Of a stretch of 64,000 bases of DNA, positions 36,059 through 42,937 are shown one piece after another. The position numbers and the translations under genes were made by a program. Below the pieces are notes generated by a model that saw nothing but the letters and a program-made list of their open reading frames with translations, ran no database searches and was not told the origin of the DNA. The stretch is from Taibaiella sp. (lineage in GTDB: Bacteria > Bacteroidota > Bacteroidia > Chitinophagales > Chitinophagaceae): NCBI GenBank assembly GCA_013815385.1, contig JACDGL010000002.1, positions 62,001 through 126,000 of the forward strand. The letters are read 5' to 3'. How positions within the stretch are numbered: position 1 is the first letter of the stretch; every line of letters starts with the position of its first letter.

Positions 36059-36652
36059 ATGAATCCCTGGCTACAACATCCTGTTCTATTAGAAGGCAAG
36101 CGGGTAACGCTGCGTCCACTTGAACGAGCAGACCTACCAGCGCTGCATAACATAGCCACTAATGAAAGGATATGGGAACACTACTCTGTAAAGGGTAATT
36201 ATCCTGCCGTGTTTGCTACAGAAATGAGCAGTGCGCTGCTGATGAAAACAGCAGGCGAACAATATCCATTTGTAATTACAGACAAGCAGAAAAATATCAT
36301 CATCGGCAGTACCCGATTATATAACCTATACCAGCAACACCGCAAGGGAGAGATAGGCTGGACATTTTACCACCCTGATTACTGGGGCACGGGGTACAAT
36401 ACAGAATGTAAGCTGCTATTGCTTACTTACTGCTTCGAAACCCTGAAGCTGGTACGGGTACAGTTCCAGACGAATGAAACAAACCTGCGCAGCCGCGGCG
36501 CTATTGAGAAGATAGGCGCTACCTATGAAGGCCTGTTGCGCAAAGAACGCATCATCAGTAATGGAACTTTCCGTAATACAATGATGTACAGTATTACAGA
36601 TGAGGAATGGGAAGGAGTAAAGAAGATGCTGGCAGGAAAAGTTAATGGGTAG
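36059..36652 (+). CDS. GNAT N-acetyltransferase, RimJ/RimL-like
   Basis: 197 residues, with the family N-terminus VLLEGKRVTLRPLERADLPAL and the acetyl-CoA binding segment near EIGWTFYHPDYWGTGYNTECKLLLLTYCF (about 101-129), where the pyrophosphate loop is of the W-G-x-G-Y type. NLRSRGAIEKIGATYEGLLRKERI (about 142-165) is a hallmark of the RimJ/RimL subgroup that acetylates protein N-termini or small amines. The target is unknown. It ends the ParA-containing run; a 490-bp non-coding stretch follows. Confidence 0.87.
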   Translation: MNPWLQHPVLLEGKRVTLRPLERADLPALHNIATNERIWEHYSVKGNYPAVFATEMSSALLMKTAGEQYPFVITDKQKNIIIGSTRLYNLYQQHRKGEIGWTFYHPDYWGTGYNTECKLLLLTYCFETLKLVRVQFQTNETNLRSRGAIEKIGATYEGLLRKERIISNGTFRNTMMYSITDEEWEGVKKMLAGKVNG

Positions 36653-36994
36653 CGGTGCTATCGCGAAAGAAGATCAGCAGGCCCTCCACGTCATGTCTTT
36701 TTCTGACAATTATTCCTGTTATCCACAAAAAGGTAAAGAAAAATTTAAAAAAATCCATGAAATGTGGATAGCGCGAGAGGAAAGCCTTTGCCCACAACCA
36801 TATTGCAAAATAAAATATGGTAATTTACGTCCGAAAAAGGTAATAAAAGGTAAAGAAAGTGCGATTTTACTTCCATTTTACTACCATAAAGGTAATATTC
36901 CCCGAGATGAAACGCGTTTACCCTTGTTAGCTAATCATTGATGTAGATCAGCATCACTGCTATTTTATTTTCAATATTTCAAAGAACTTGTTGG

Positions 36995-37043
36995 GTGCAA
37001 GATAAGGTAGCAAAGAGGGGGTTTCCAAATAATGATATCCACA
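36995..37043 (+). repeat. Dispersed intergenic repeat, copy A
   Basis: A 49-nt block aligns without gaps to 60265-60313 at 39 of 49 positions. It contains GGGGTTTCCAAA (37018-37029), five variable bases, then ATATCCACA (37035-37043). It lies between two plus-strand genes. Confidence 0.6.
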
Positions 37044-37096
37044 TTTCAGTAGCGTTAATAGTGTAACGATCTAAGCTAAATGAGAGAGCCGCTTTG

Positions 37097-37125
37097 TTTG
37101 AAAGGATAGTATTGTTGTATTTTTA
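37097..37125 (+). promoter_or_regulatory. Candidate promoter for the class V aminotransferase gene
   Basis: TTTG at 37097-37100 and TATTTTTA at 37118-37125 (TAnnTTTG with the last base changed) are 17 nt apart, within the usual range, and 17 nt before the ATG at 37143. Confidence 0.4.
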
Positions 37126-37142
37126 TCCGGAATTATTTATTC

Positions 37143-38219
37143 ATGGAGCCATCATCAAAAGTTATTTATCTGAATACTGCCGCATGCGGTCTTATTGAAG
37201 AGGAAGTGATAGCAGCAGGCAATAATTTTTATAGTGCGCTTGCAGTAAAAGGCAGCGGATGGGCGGAACAATGGCGGATGACGGCAGAGCCCCGCATACG
37301 CGCAACTATTGCTTCCTTTATAGGTGCAAAGCCCGACAATGTAGCTATGGTGCCTAACTTCTCGTGGGCGCTGAATGGCGTAGTACAATCGCTGAAAGGA
37401 GATGAAAGAGTGCTGCTGTACCGGCATGATTACCCATCGCTAATAGAACCTTTCCGTATCAATAACTTCGATATAAAATGGATAGACACTGAGGACGGTT
37501 TTACATTACCTGTAGAAGAAATAAAACAACTCATCAGGAATAATGAGATCGATATTGCAGCACTAAGCCATGTGCAGTATAACAGCGGGTATATGCTGGA
37601 TATACAAGAGATAGGCGCACTGTGCAGGAAACATAATGTACTCTTTATCGTAGATGCCACCCAGAGCATGGGCGCTATGCCCATCAGTATTGATACAACA
37701 CCGGTTGATATACTTATCTGGAGTAATTACAAATGGATGAATGCCGGGTTTGGTACCGGCGTGCTATATATAGCAGACGGCTTCCTGCATAAATATACTC
37801 CTGTTATGGGCGGACATAACAGCTACCAAATGCGCAATGATACGTGGATGTATGTGCCCTCTATACTTAGCTACGAACCGGGGCACCCTAATATGTACGG
37901 GCTTACTATACTGGAAGCTGCGATAAATCACAAACAGAAGGCAGGTATAGAAAGTATAGCGAAACACAATAGCCTGCTCACCGCACTATTACTTGATAAA
38001 ATAAAGGAGCTACCGGTAGCAATGATAGGCCCTGCAACAACTGATAACCGTGCATCTTTTATACTACTAAAGGATAAGGATGGCTTAGAGGACTGGCTGA
38101 AGCAACATAACATAGTTACCACTAACCGTAACGGACTTATCCGTATCAGCATGCATTATTATAATACAGCGGCAGATGTAATGGGATTGGTGGAGTGCAT
38201 CAGTAATAAGTATAAATAA
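37143..38219 (+). CDS. Class V PLP-dependent aminotransferase / cysteine desulfurase-like
   Basis: 358 residues, complete. The PLP-site features are DATQSMG (D171 and Q174) and the Schiff-base lysine K197 in LIWSNYKWMNAGFGTGVLYI. NTAACGLI at 11-18 is the N-terminal substrate loop. It lacks the extended active-site Cys loop expected of a dedicated IscS or SufS, so it is better called an aminotransferase of uncertain substrate. It stands as a single gene with its own candidate promoter, followed by the toxin-antitoxin pair. Confidence 0.83.
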   Translation: MEPSSKVIYLNTAACGLIEEEVIAAGNNFYSALAVKGSGWAEQWRMTAEPRIRATIASFIGAKPDNVAMVPNFSWALNGVVQSLKGDERVLLYRHDYPSLIEPFRINNFDIKWIDTEDGFTLPVEEIKQLIRNNEIDIAALSHVQYNSGYMLDIQEIGALCRKHNVLFIVDATQSMGAMPISIDTTPVDILIWSNYKWMNAGFGTGVLYIADGFLHKYTPVMGGHNSYQMRNDTWMYVPSILSYEPGHPNMYGLTILEAAINHKQKAGIESIAKHNSLLTALLLDKIKELPVAMIGPATTDNRASFILLKDKDGLEDWLKQHNIVTTNRNGLIRISMHYYNTAADVMGLVECISNKYK

Positions 38220-38241
38220 CGTTCCTTCCCAATTAGTTGCT

Positions 38242-38249
38242 TAAATTTG
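38242..38249 (+). promoter_or_regulatory. Candidate -7 box for the toxin-antitoxin operon
   Basis: TAAATTTG matches TAnnTTTG and lies 21 nt before the antitoxin ATG, a normal distance in this phylum. No convincing -33 TTG was seen. Confidence 0.42.
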
Positions 38250-38270
38250 TAATAATAATGGGCACGTGTT

Positions 38271-38474
38271 ATGCTACCAATACATCCACAATATATTACA
38301 GATACAAACGGCAAAAAGCTGGTAACTCTTCCCGCCGAAGAATTTAAAAGTATCCTGGAAGAACTGGAAGACTTTAGCGACATACGTATTTATGATGAGG
38401 CTAAGGCTAATGATGATGGTGAAAGGATCTCATTTGACGAATATATAAAAACACGCAAAGCCAAAAATGGCTAA
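38271..38474 (+). CDS. RelB/Phd-type antitoxin
   Basis: 67 residues, ATG at 38271. The N-terminal segment (YITDTNGKKLVTLPAEEFKSILEELEDFSD) matches the DNA-binding and dimerisation part of short antitoxins that carry a beta-strand start then helices, and the acidic C-terminal tail (YDEAKANDDGERISFDEYIKTRKAK) is the toxin-binding part. It would neutralise the RelE-type toxin and repress its own promoter. The stop overlaps the toxin start by 8 nt, the usual coupling. Confidence 0.75.
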   Translation: MLPIHPQYITDTNGKKLVTLPAEEFKSILEELEDFSDIRIYDEAKANDDGERISFDEYIKTRKAKNG

Positions 38475-38724
38475 ATACACAATCACTTTAACCAGGAGAG
38501 CACAAAAGCAATTGGATAGATTGTCAGATAACATTGCTGAACCTATTTTTATTGCTATTGAAAATTTGTCTTCCGAGCCCCGGCCTCAAGGTTGTAAAAA
38601 ACTACAAGGCAGAGATGGTTATCGCATACGCGTGGGTGATTACCGTATTATTTATTAAATATTTGATAAAATACTGCTGATAGAAATTATAGATGCCGGC
38701 CACCGGAAAGATATTTATCAGTAG
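38467..38724 (+). pseudogene. RelE/ParE-type toxin interrupted by an in-frame stop
   Basis: The frame begins MAKYTITLTRRAQKQLDRL, as in RelE/ParE toxins, and continues to GDYRIIY, where TAA at 38656-38658 ends it at 63 residues. The same frame carries on without any other stop for 21 codons encoding IFDKILLIEIIDAGHRKDIYQ, then TAG at 38722-38724. Including one residue for the TAA codon the product would be 85 residues, the usual family length, and the resumed part is the conserved last strand with the HR residue pair near the RNase site. A GAA-to-TAA or CAA-to-TAA change is the simplest cause. The toxin is therefore probably inactive, unless suppressed or read through. Confidence 0.8.
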
Positions 38725-38742
38725 AGGTGTTAAATACCTGCA

Positions 38743-39084
38743 TCAGATACCAGCAAAGAAAAACGCAAGGCCTATTGCAGCAACAACGCCGGATGCTAAC
38801 AAACCTTTTATTAATACAGCCAAAACCTTATCAACTGATACCTTTTTATTAGCTATAAGATAGTACGCTATATTAAAGAATACCAATGCTGCCAATAATA
38901 CCAGGCTAACGCACATGAGGGTGAGGAACCGGGAAATAAATGATGTGAACAAATGTTCCTTCAACCCATCTAACTGCCCTTTAGCGGCGAGGGAGAGAAT
39001 GCTCAGGAACCCTACCACACCAGCAATGAGGCCAATGCAGAGGAGGTTTACATTACCGATCCTCACCTTTAGATACTGTTTCAT
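38743..39084 (-). CDS. Small membrane protein, three to four helices, unknown function
   Basis: 113 residues with hydrophobic stretches at about 13-33 (LLCIGLIAGVVGFLSILSLA), 50-76 and 86-110. No recognisable family. It is the last gene of a convergent pair with the toxin remnant, separated by 18 nt, and is 30 nt from the next minus-strand gene. The N-terminus MKQYLKVRIG is basic, so cytoplasmic. The gene could be a conserved hypothetical of the phylum. Confidence 0.55.
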   Translation of the reverse strand: MKQYLKVRIGNVNLLCIGLIAGVVGFLSILSLAAKGQLDGLKEHLFTSFISRFLTLMCVSLVLLAALVFFNIAYYLIANKKVSVDKVLAVLIKGLLASGVVAAIGLAFFFAGI

Positions 39085-39114
39085 AGGTACAAAGTAAAGC
39101 TAAGGATCAAAATT

Positions 39115-39879
39115 CTATCGTTGCCTATCCAAAAACTGTAGTATCGTATTTTTATCAATTTTATGTTCTTCGTAGTCCACACTTATTTTAAATGACTCCA
39201 GGCTTAATTCAAAAGCGCTAGGACAATATTCCTCCTGGCAATACTTGCCGGATTCTCCACCATGTTTCATCAGATATATAACAAACATGTAGTGGTACTT
39301 ATCTAAACAAAAGAGGTAGCTCCTATTATTTTGAAATTGGCGGTCTTCTCCACTAGAATAGCCCACCCTGCCATTAGAATCTTTAATTATGCCATAATGC
39401 ATAATTTTTACTAACACGGTATCGCCAACGTTCACTTTGTATTTGCTTTTTATAACATCGTTAATTCTAATTAAAATATTTGTATGATATATAAGAGATT
39501 TTCTTTTTGATGCCTGTAAGAATATTGTATCGTAAATGGTTTGGATCACGGTACCATCTATTACTAATGGACTAAATGCAAGCAGATGTCTATAATCTGA
39601 TTTAATTGCATCAAACTGATGGTAATGCTTGGGATCGAACAAAGCTGTATCTGCAAGGCCTCTTGTTATTGCCGTGTATTCATATAAAAACACACTTGCG
39701 AATCCCTCGTCCTGATGGTGTTTATAAAATGATAAGAAGTTCAGCGTATCCTGCTTTACAGGATATAATAGCTCCTCGCTAAGATTAGGTTTGTGCAAGC
39801 AGTGAGTGGACGATTGTATTTCCTGCCCATGCAGATTCATACATGCTGCCAGAAATAATAACAGTAGCAAGTATTTCAT
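39115..39879 (-). CDS. Exported protein of unknown function
   Basis: 254 residues with an N-terminal signal sequence (MKYLLLLLFLAACMNLHGQ). LAAC at 10-13 resembles a lipobox, so the protein could be a lipoprotein, though MNLHGQ would also allow signal peptidase I cleavage. The mature part has a beta-rich mid-section (INDVIKSKYKVNVGDTVLVKIMHYG) resembling a small barrel, and three Cys residues near the C-terminal third (CLDK, CQEEYC) that may be structural. No catalytic motif is visible. It starts 1 nt after the stop of the OmpA-family gene, so the two are almost certainly co-transcribed. Confidence 0.6.
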   Translation of the reverse strand: MKYLLLLLFLAACMNLHGQEIQSSTHCLHKPNLSEELLYPVKQDTLNFLSFYKHHQDEGFASVFLYEYTAITRGLADTALFDPKHYHQFDAIKSDYRHLLAFSPLVIDGTVIQTIYDTIFLQASKRKSLIYHTNILIRINDVIKSKYKVNVGDTVLVKIMHYGIIKDSNGRVGYSSGEDRQFQNNRSYLFCLDKYHYMFVIYLMKHGGESGKYCQEEYCPSAFELSLESFKISVDYEEHKIDKNTILQFLDRQR

Positions 39880-39880
39880 C

Positions 39881-42178
39881 TTAGTTCTTCAACTGCATAT
39901 CCATTACTACACGTCTGTTCTTAGCACGGCCGACTGCAGTCTTGTTGGTGGCTACAGGCCTGGTTTCGCCATAGCCGCTGGTAGTAAGACGTTCCATCTT
40001 TATACCCTGGCTTACGAAGTAATTTTTTACAGAGGCAGCACGCTGTTGTGATAACAGTAGATTCTTAGCAGGCTTACCTACATTATCCGTATGTCCGGCA
40101 ATGGCCATGTTGTAATCAGGATAGTCGCGCAGTATCTGTACTATTTCGTTCAGTATTTTATGCGATGCCTTTTTAATAACCGCCTTACCCGTCTCAAACT
40201 GTATAGCAGTGGCGGCAAAAGCCAAACGCTTCTTTACTTCTTCTTTTATAAGCGGGCAGCCATGATTGGATGCAGGGCCGGGTACCGTAGGGCAATTGTC
40301 TTCGCGGTCGGGTACACCATCACCGTCCCTATCGGGGCAACCACGCAGGGCTATAGGGCCGGGTACATCGGGGCACATATCCAGGTTATCGGGCACGCCA
40401 TCGCCATCCGTATCAGGACAGCCATGATATATAGCAGGGCCGGGCTTGTAAGGGCAAGCATCTTCTATATCCGCTATGCCATCACCATCTGTATCAGGGC
40501 AACCATTGAGCGAACGCAGGCCCGGAACATCAGGACATTTATCCACATCGTCGGCCACACTATCGAGATCCTTATCAGGGCAACCATTTGCTGTAATACT
40601 ACCGGGCAGATCAGGACAATCATCGAGCGAATCGGGTATGCCATCCTTATCCCTGTCGAAATCAGGGCAACCTTTATTTTCCCACGGGCCGGGCACATCG
40701 GGGCAAAGATCTTTTTTATCAGATACCCCATCATGGTCACGATCGCGACGGTGCTTACGCGCTATAGGCACAAAACCACCAAGGTAGAAATTGACACCGT
40801 ACTGGCTATTGCTGAAGAAGGCCAGCATATCATCGCTGCCTATAAAGAACCCACCAAGACGTATGCCTGTACCTATCTTTACCCCTTCTGTAAGTGTGCT
40901 GTAAGTGATGGGCACCCCAACACTGAACACACGGGTATCGAAACGCGGAGTGAGGGTAACCTGGCTGTAATAAGTGTTACCTACATTATCCCTGTTAGCC
41001 ACATTGCCTATGTAAGTAACATTGGCATATACATGGCGGTATACCTTATAATCTACCGAAGCAACAATAGCCGTGGGCAGGTACACCTTAGTAGTAGCCG
41101 CACCGCTATCGCCATTAAAGCCATGGCGCTGCGCATACCCCACAAAGCTTTTATAATCCTTTACGCTGTCTTTTATCTGCGATGCTATAAGGGTACCATT
41201 ACCTGTAAAGTGCGCTGCAAAGTTGTTGGTATTGTAGGTAATAGCGCCTATATCCGTAACTGCCACAGATAGCCGCAGCTTGTACATATTCTTAGTATAG
41301 TCTTTATGCTTGCGGCCATCCATTTCGTAAACATAACGCTGGTAGTGCGGGCGCCACTCATATACCAGGCCGGCATCGCCACCTATACCCTTGCCGCCGT
41401 TACTGCCAAAGAAACTTTTAATGATATCAAGATTGCCAATACCGTTCTGCAGGCTGTTTTGGGAGTTAATGATATTGCTAGTGAACTTTACATCGGTATT
41501 GGTAATCTTAAGCTGATCATTTGCCCGGGTGTAATTAACATCGAGGTTTTTACTGGTCATATTGATATATGCCGCACCTGCAAGGTAGCGTACAGTAAAG
41601 CCACCCTTGAGGAAATGCTGGCCGTTATTGAATATAACCCCTGCGTAGCTGAGGCCTATCTCGCTCCACAGGTGAGCGGTCCAGTTAAAGCTATTGGCAT
41701 TAAGGGTATAATCACCGGTGTTATTGTTATAGTCCTGCCCTGCTATAGACTGATATAGGCTTTGGCTGAAATTATGATACTGGTTGAAGACACGTACACG
41801 TGTGGTGAGGGCTATGCTATGATTGTGGTTGATGCTGTACATAAAGCCCGGAAGGCGCACCTCAGCATAAGGGGCCATGAGGTCAAAACGCTGCCTGCTG
41901 TTGTAATTGAAAATATTATTGATATTGACACTATCGCCCCGGAAAAAACTGCGGATAGCACTGTTGGTATTGAGCGATGCAAAGTTATTATCTACACCAA
42001 AGTTTACAGAAGCTAAATCTATAACAAACCTATCGCGCGAGTCGGCGATATTAGCAGGATTGAGGTAGATGCTATTGGTAGGCGCCCAGTTGCCTGTGGC
42101 TATACCCATATAGCGCTGCGCATATATATTGCCGATGCAAAGCACAGCAATAACAGAAAGGCCCAATTTCCTTATCAT
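39881..42178 (-). CDS. OmpA-family outer-membrane protein with thrombospondin type 3 repeats
   Basis: 765 residues. A signal peptide (about 1-21) precedes a region of about 450 residues (22-470) of beta-strand-rich sequence, a PorP/DUF5723-like barrel. Residues 479-642 hold six TSP3-type calcium-binding repeats of 27 residues with CPDvPG and DxDxDG motifs. From about 655 comes the OmpA peptidoglycan-binding domain, with AIAGHTDNVG (692-701) and KNRRV (753-757). The protein would anchor the outer membrane to the cell wall, calcium stiffening the linker. It is followed after 1 nt by the gene at 39115-39879. Upstream the DNA has two overlapping hairpins. Confidence 0.86.
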   Translation of the reverse strand: MIRKLGLSVIAVLCIGNIYAQRYMGIATGNWAPTNSIYLNPANIADSRDRFVIDLASVNFGVDNNFASLNTNSAIRSFFRGDSVNINNIFNYNSRQRFDLMAPYAEVRLPGFMYSINHNHSIALTTRVRVFNQYHNFSQSLYQSIAGQDYNNNTGDYTLNANSFNWTAHLWSEIGLSYAGVIFNNGQHFLKGGFTVRYLAGAAYINMTSKNLDVNYTRANDQLKITNTDVKFTSNIINSQNSLQNGIGNLDIIKSFFGSNGGKGIGGDAGLVYEWRPHYQRYVYEMDGRKHKDYTKNMYKLRLSVAVTDIGAITYNTNNFAAHFTGNGTLIASQIKDSVKDYKSFVGYAQRHGFNGDSGAATTKVYLPTAIVASVDYKVYRHVYANVTYIGNVANRDNVGNTYYSQVTLTPRFDTRVFSVGVPITYSTLTEGVKIGTGIRLGGFFIGSDDMLAFFSNSQYGVNFYLGGFVPIARKHRRDRDHDGVSDKKDLCPDVPGPWENKGCPDFDRDKDGIPDSLDDCPDLPGSITANGCPDKDLDSVADDVDKCPDVPGLRSLNGCPDTDGDGIADIEDACPYKPGPAIYHGCPDTDGDGVPDNLDMCPDVPGPIALRGCPDRDGDGVPDREDNCPTVPGPASNHGCPLIKEEVKKRLAFAATAIQFETGKAVIKKASHKILNEIVQILRDYPDYNMAIAGHTDNVGKPAKNLLLSQQRAASVKNYFVSQGIKMERLTTSGYGETRPVATNKTAVGRAKNRRVVMDMQLKN
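40253..40744 (-). repeat. Tandem repeats of 81 bp encoding TSP3 modules
   Basis: The linker of the OmpA-family gene is made of six units of 27 codons (one 29), marked by Gly-Cys-Pro-Asp at residues 503, 532, 559, 586 and 613. Acidic DxDxDG motifs match the calcium-binding repeats of thrombospondin type 3. The DNA is diverged enough to be stable but is a possible site of unequal recombination. Confidence 0.8.
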
Positions 42179-42256
42179 GTGAAAAAAGTGAATACGAGAC
42201 CAATATAATGCAGATTTTTGATTTATGATGTATGATTTTCGAATTAAATACTAGTA

Positions 42257-42289
42257 AGTATTTTGATAATATCAAATACTCTTGAGTAT
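42257..42289. promoter_or_regulatory. Two mutually exclusive hairpins upstream of the OmpA-family gene
   Basis: AGTATTTTGATA (42257-42268) can pair with TATCAAATACT (42270-42280, one base shorter), while ATACTC (42276-42281) can pair with GAGTAT (42284-42289). The two stems share the ATACT segment, so only one can form. They lie 80-110 nt upstream of the ATG on the minus strand and could act as a switch or protein-binding site. Confidence 0.35.
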
Positions 42290-42344
42290 CGCCTTAAAAC
42301 CTCACTATTGAGATTAAATAAGCCTCTGATAAGCTTTAAATACA

Positions 42345-42366
42345 AAAAGCGCCTGATGGCGCTTTT
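42345..42366 (-). terminator. Rho-independent terminator after tRNA-His
   Basis: AAAAGCGCC / GGCGCTTTT form a perfect 9-bp stem with a TGAT loop. On the minus strand the stem ends in a run of T residues (TTTTTG), and it lies 5 nt downstream of the tRNA 3' end, so it terminates the minus-strand tRNA transcript. Confidence 0.75.
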
Positions 42367-42371
42367 ATGTG

Positions 42372-42446
42372 GGAGGCTAAAGGGGTTCGAACCCTCGACT
42401 TTCGGTACCACAAACCGACGCTCTAACCAGCTGAGCTATAGCCTCC
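42372..42446 (-). tRNA. tRNA-His, anticodon GTG
   Basis: The minus-strand sequence folds as a complete cloverleaf: acceptor GAGGCTA paired with TAGCCTC, an additional G-1 at the 5' end opposite C73 (a feature specific to tRNA-His), D stem GCTC/GAGC, anticodon stem TCGGT/ACCGA with loop TTGTGGT (anticodon GTG), variable loop, and T stem GAGGG/CCCTT with loop TTCGAAC. The CCA tail is not encoded. It reads CAC and CAU codons. It has a consensus promoter 20 nt upstream and a terminator 5 nt downstream. Confidence 0.93.
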
Positions 42447-42466
42447 GTGTTTCCCTTTTGGGGAAG

Positions 42467-42498
42467 CAAAGGTAATGTTTTTTATAAATCCGTATCAA
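42467..42498 (-). promoter_or_regulatory. Promoter of tRNA-His
   Basis: On the minus strand TACCTTTG (plus 42467-42474) is a consensus -7 box and TTG (plus 42496-42498) lies 21 nt upstream as the -33 element. The box is 20 nt before the tRNA 5' end. Confidence 0.62.
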
Positions 42499-42564
42499 GG
42501 TGTACATTAAAAAATATGGATGATTGCATAGAAATGTTGAATTTTACTTTCTAAACGCACAGAT

Positions 42565-42909
42565 ATGTCTAAAAAGCATAATGGCAGACCTGATGGACTG
42601 GTGTACTCTACCAACAATGACTATTATAATGACTATGAAGCGGAAGGACAAGGTGATGAAACGCTGCCGAAAGAAAAACAAAAATTACGCGTGAAGCTGG
42701 ATACCAAACAACGCGCAGGGAAAGTAGTGACACTGATAGATGGCTTCTCCGGCACTACCTATGACCTGGAAGCGCTTGGCAAGCAGCTAAAAACAAAATG
42801 CGGGGCAGGGGGCAGCGCTAAGGATGGCTTTATAATAGTACAAGGTGACTATAAAGAAAAAATAATAGGCTGGCTGAAGGATTGGGGATATGTTTTAACC
42901 AAAGGATAA
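42565..42909 (+). CDS. SUI1/YciH-family translation factor
   Basis: 114 residues. The N-terminal 55 residues are charged and probably disordered (MSKKHNGRPDGLVYSTNNDYYNDYEAEG). The C-terminal half is the SUI1 fold with the conserved RAGKVVTLIDGF, LKTKCGAGGSAKDGFIIVQGDYKEKIIGWL segments. The eukaryotic homologue eIF1 monitors start-codon choice; bacterial YciH inhibits aberrant initiation in vitro, and its role in Bacteroidota is unknown. The transketolase gene follows after 28 nt with its own -7 box. Confidence 0.88.
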   Translation: MSKKHNGRPDGLVYSTNNDYYNDYEAEGQGDETLPKEKQKLRVKLDTKQRAGKVVTLIDGFSGTTYDLEALGKQLKTKCGAGGSAKDGFIIVQGDYKEKIIGWLKDWGYVLTKG

Positions 42910-42912
42910 GTA

Positions 42913-42920
42913 TATTTTTG
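42913..42920 (+). promoter_or_regulatory. Candidate -7 box for the transketolase gene
   Basis: TATTTTTG followed by CACCC matches the TAnnTTTG consensus and lies 17 nt before the ATG at 42938. The only upstream TTG (42882-42884) is 28 nt away, longer than usual. Confidence 0.42.
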
Positions 42921-42937
42921 CACCCTCATAATTACCT

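Larger units (their letters stand above)
36653..37142. other. 490-bp intergenic region with DnaA-box-like 9-mers and one copy of a dispersed repeat
   Basis: A 98-codon frame (36645-36941) crosses part of this stretch, but its composition is not protein-like. It contains a perfect DnaA box TTATCCACA (36719-36727), an inverted near match TGTGGATAG (36763-36771) and ATATCCACA (37035-37043). ACTTCCATT (36869-36877) and AAGGTAATATTC (36889-36900) recur at 60136-60156. TATCCACA and TGTGGATA at 36720-36770 form an 8-bp inverted repeat. Confidence 0.5.

Noticed and set aside
36645-36941. 98-codon frame overlapping the end of the GNAT gene
   Set aside because: It overlaps the upstream coding region, has a low-complexity Lys/Pro/Tyr-rich product and covers the DnaA-box-like sites. 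I treat the stretch as non-coding, although a small protein is not excluded.
36653-37142. Origin of replication
   Set aside because: DnaA-box-like 9-mers are present, but none of the usual origin neighbours (dnaA, dnaN, gidA, parB) are here and there is no AT-rich unwinding tract adjacent to a box cluster.
40091-41272. 393-codon plus-strand open frame across the OmpA-family gene
   Set aside because: It is antisense to a well-supported gene with TSP3 repeats, lacks a family match and looks like a by-product of the repeat composition. The same applies to several shorter frames in 39.8-42.2 kb.
42263-42475. Short plus-strand frame across the tRNA region
   Set aside because: It runs through the terminator and the tRNA gene on the opposite strand, so it is incidental.
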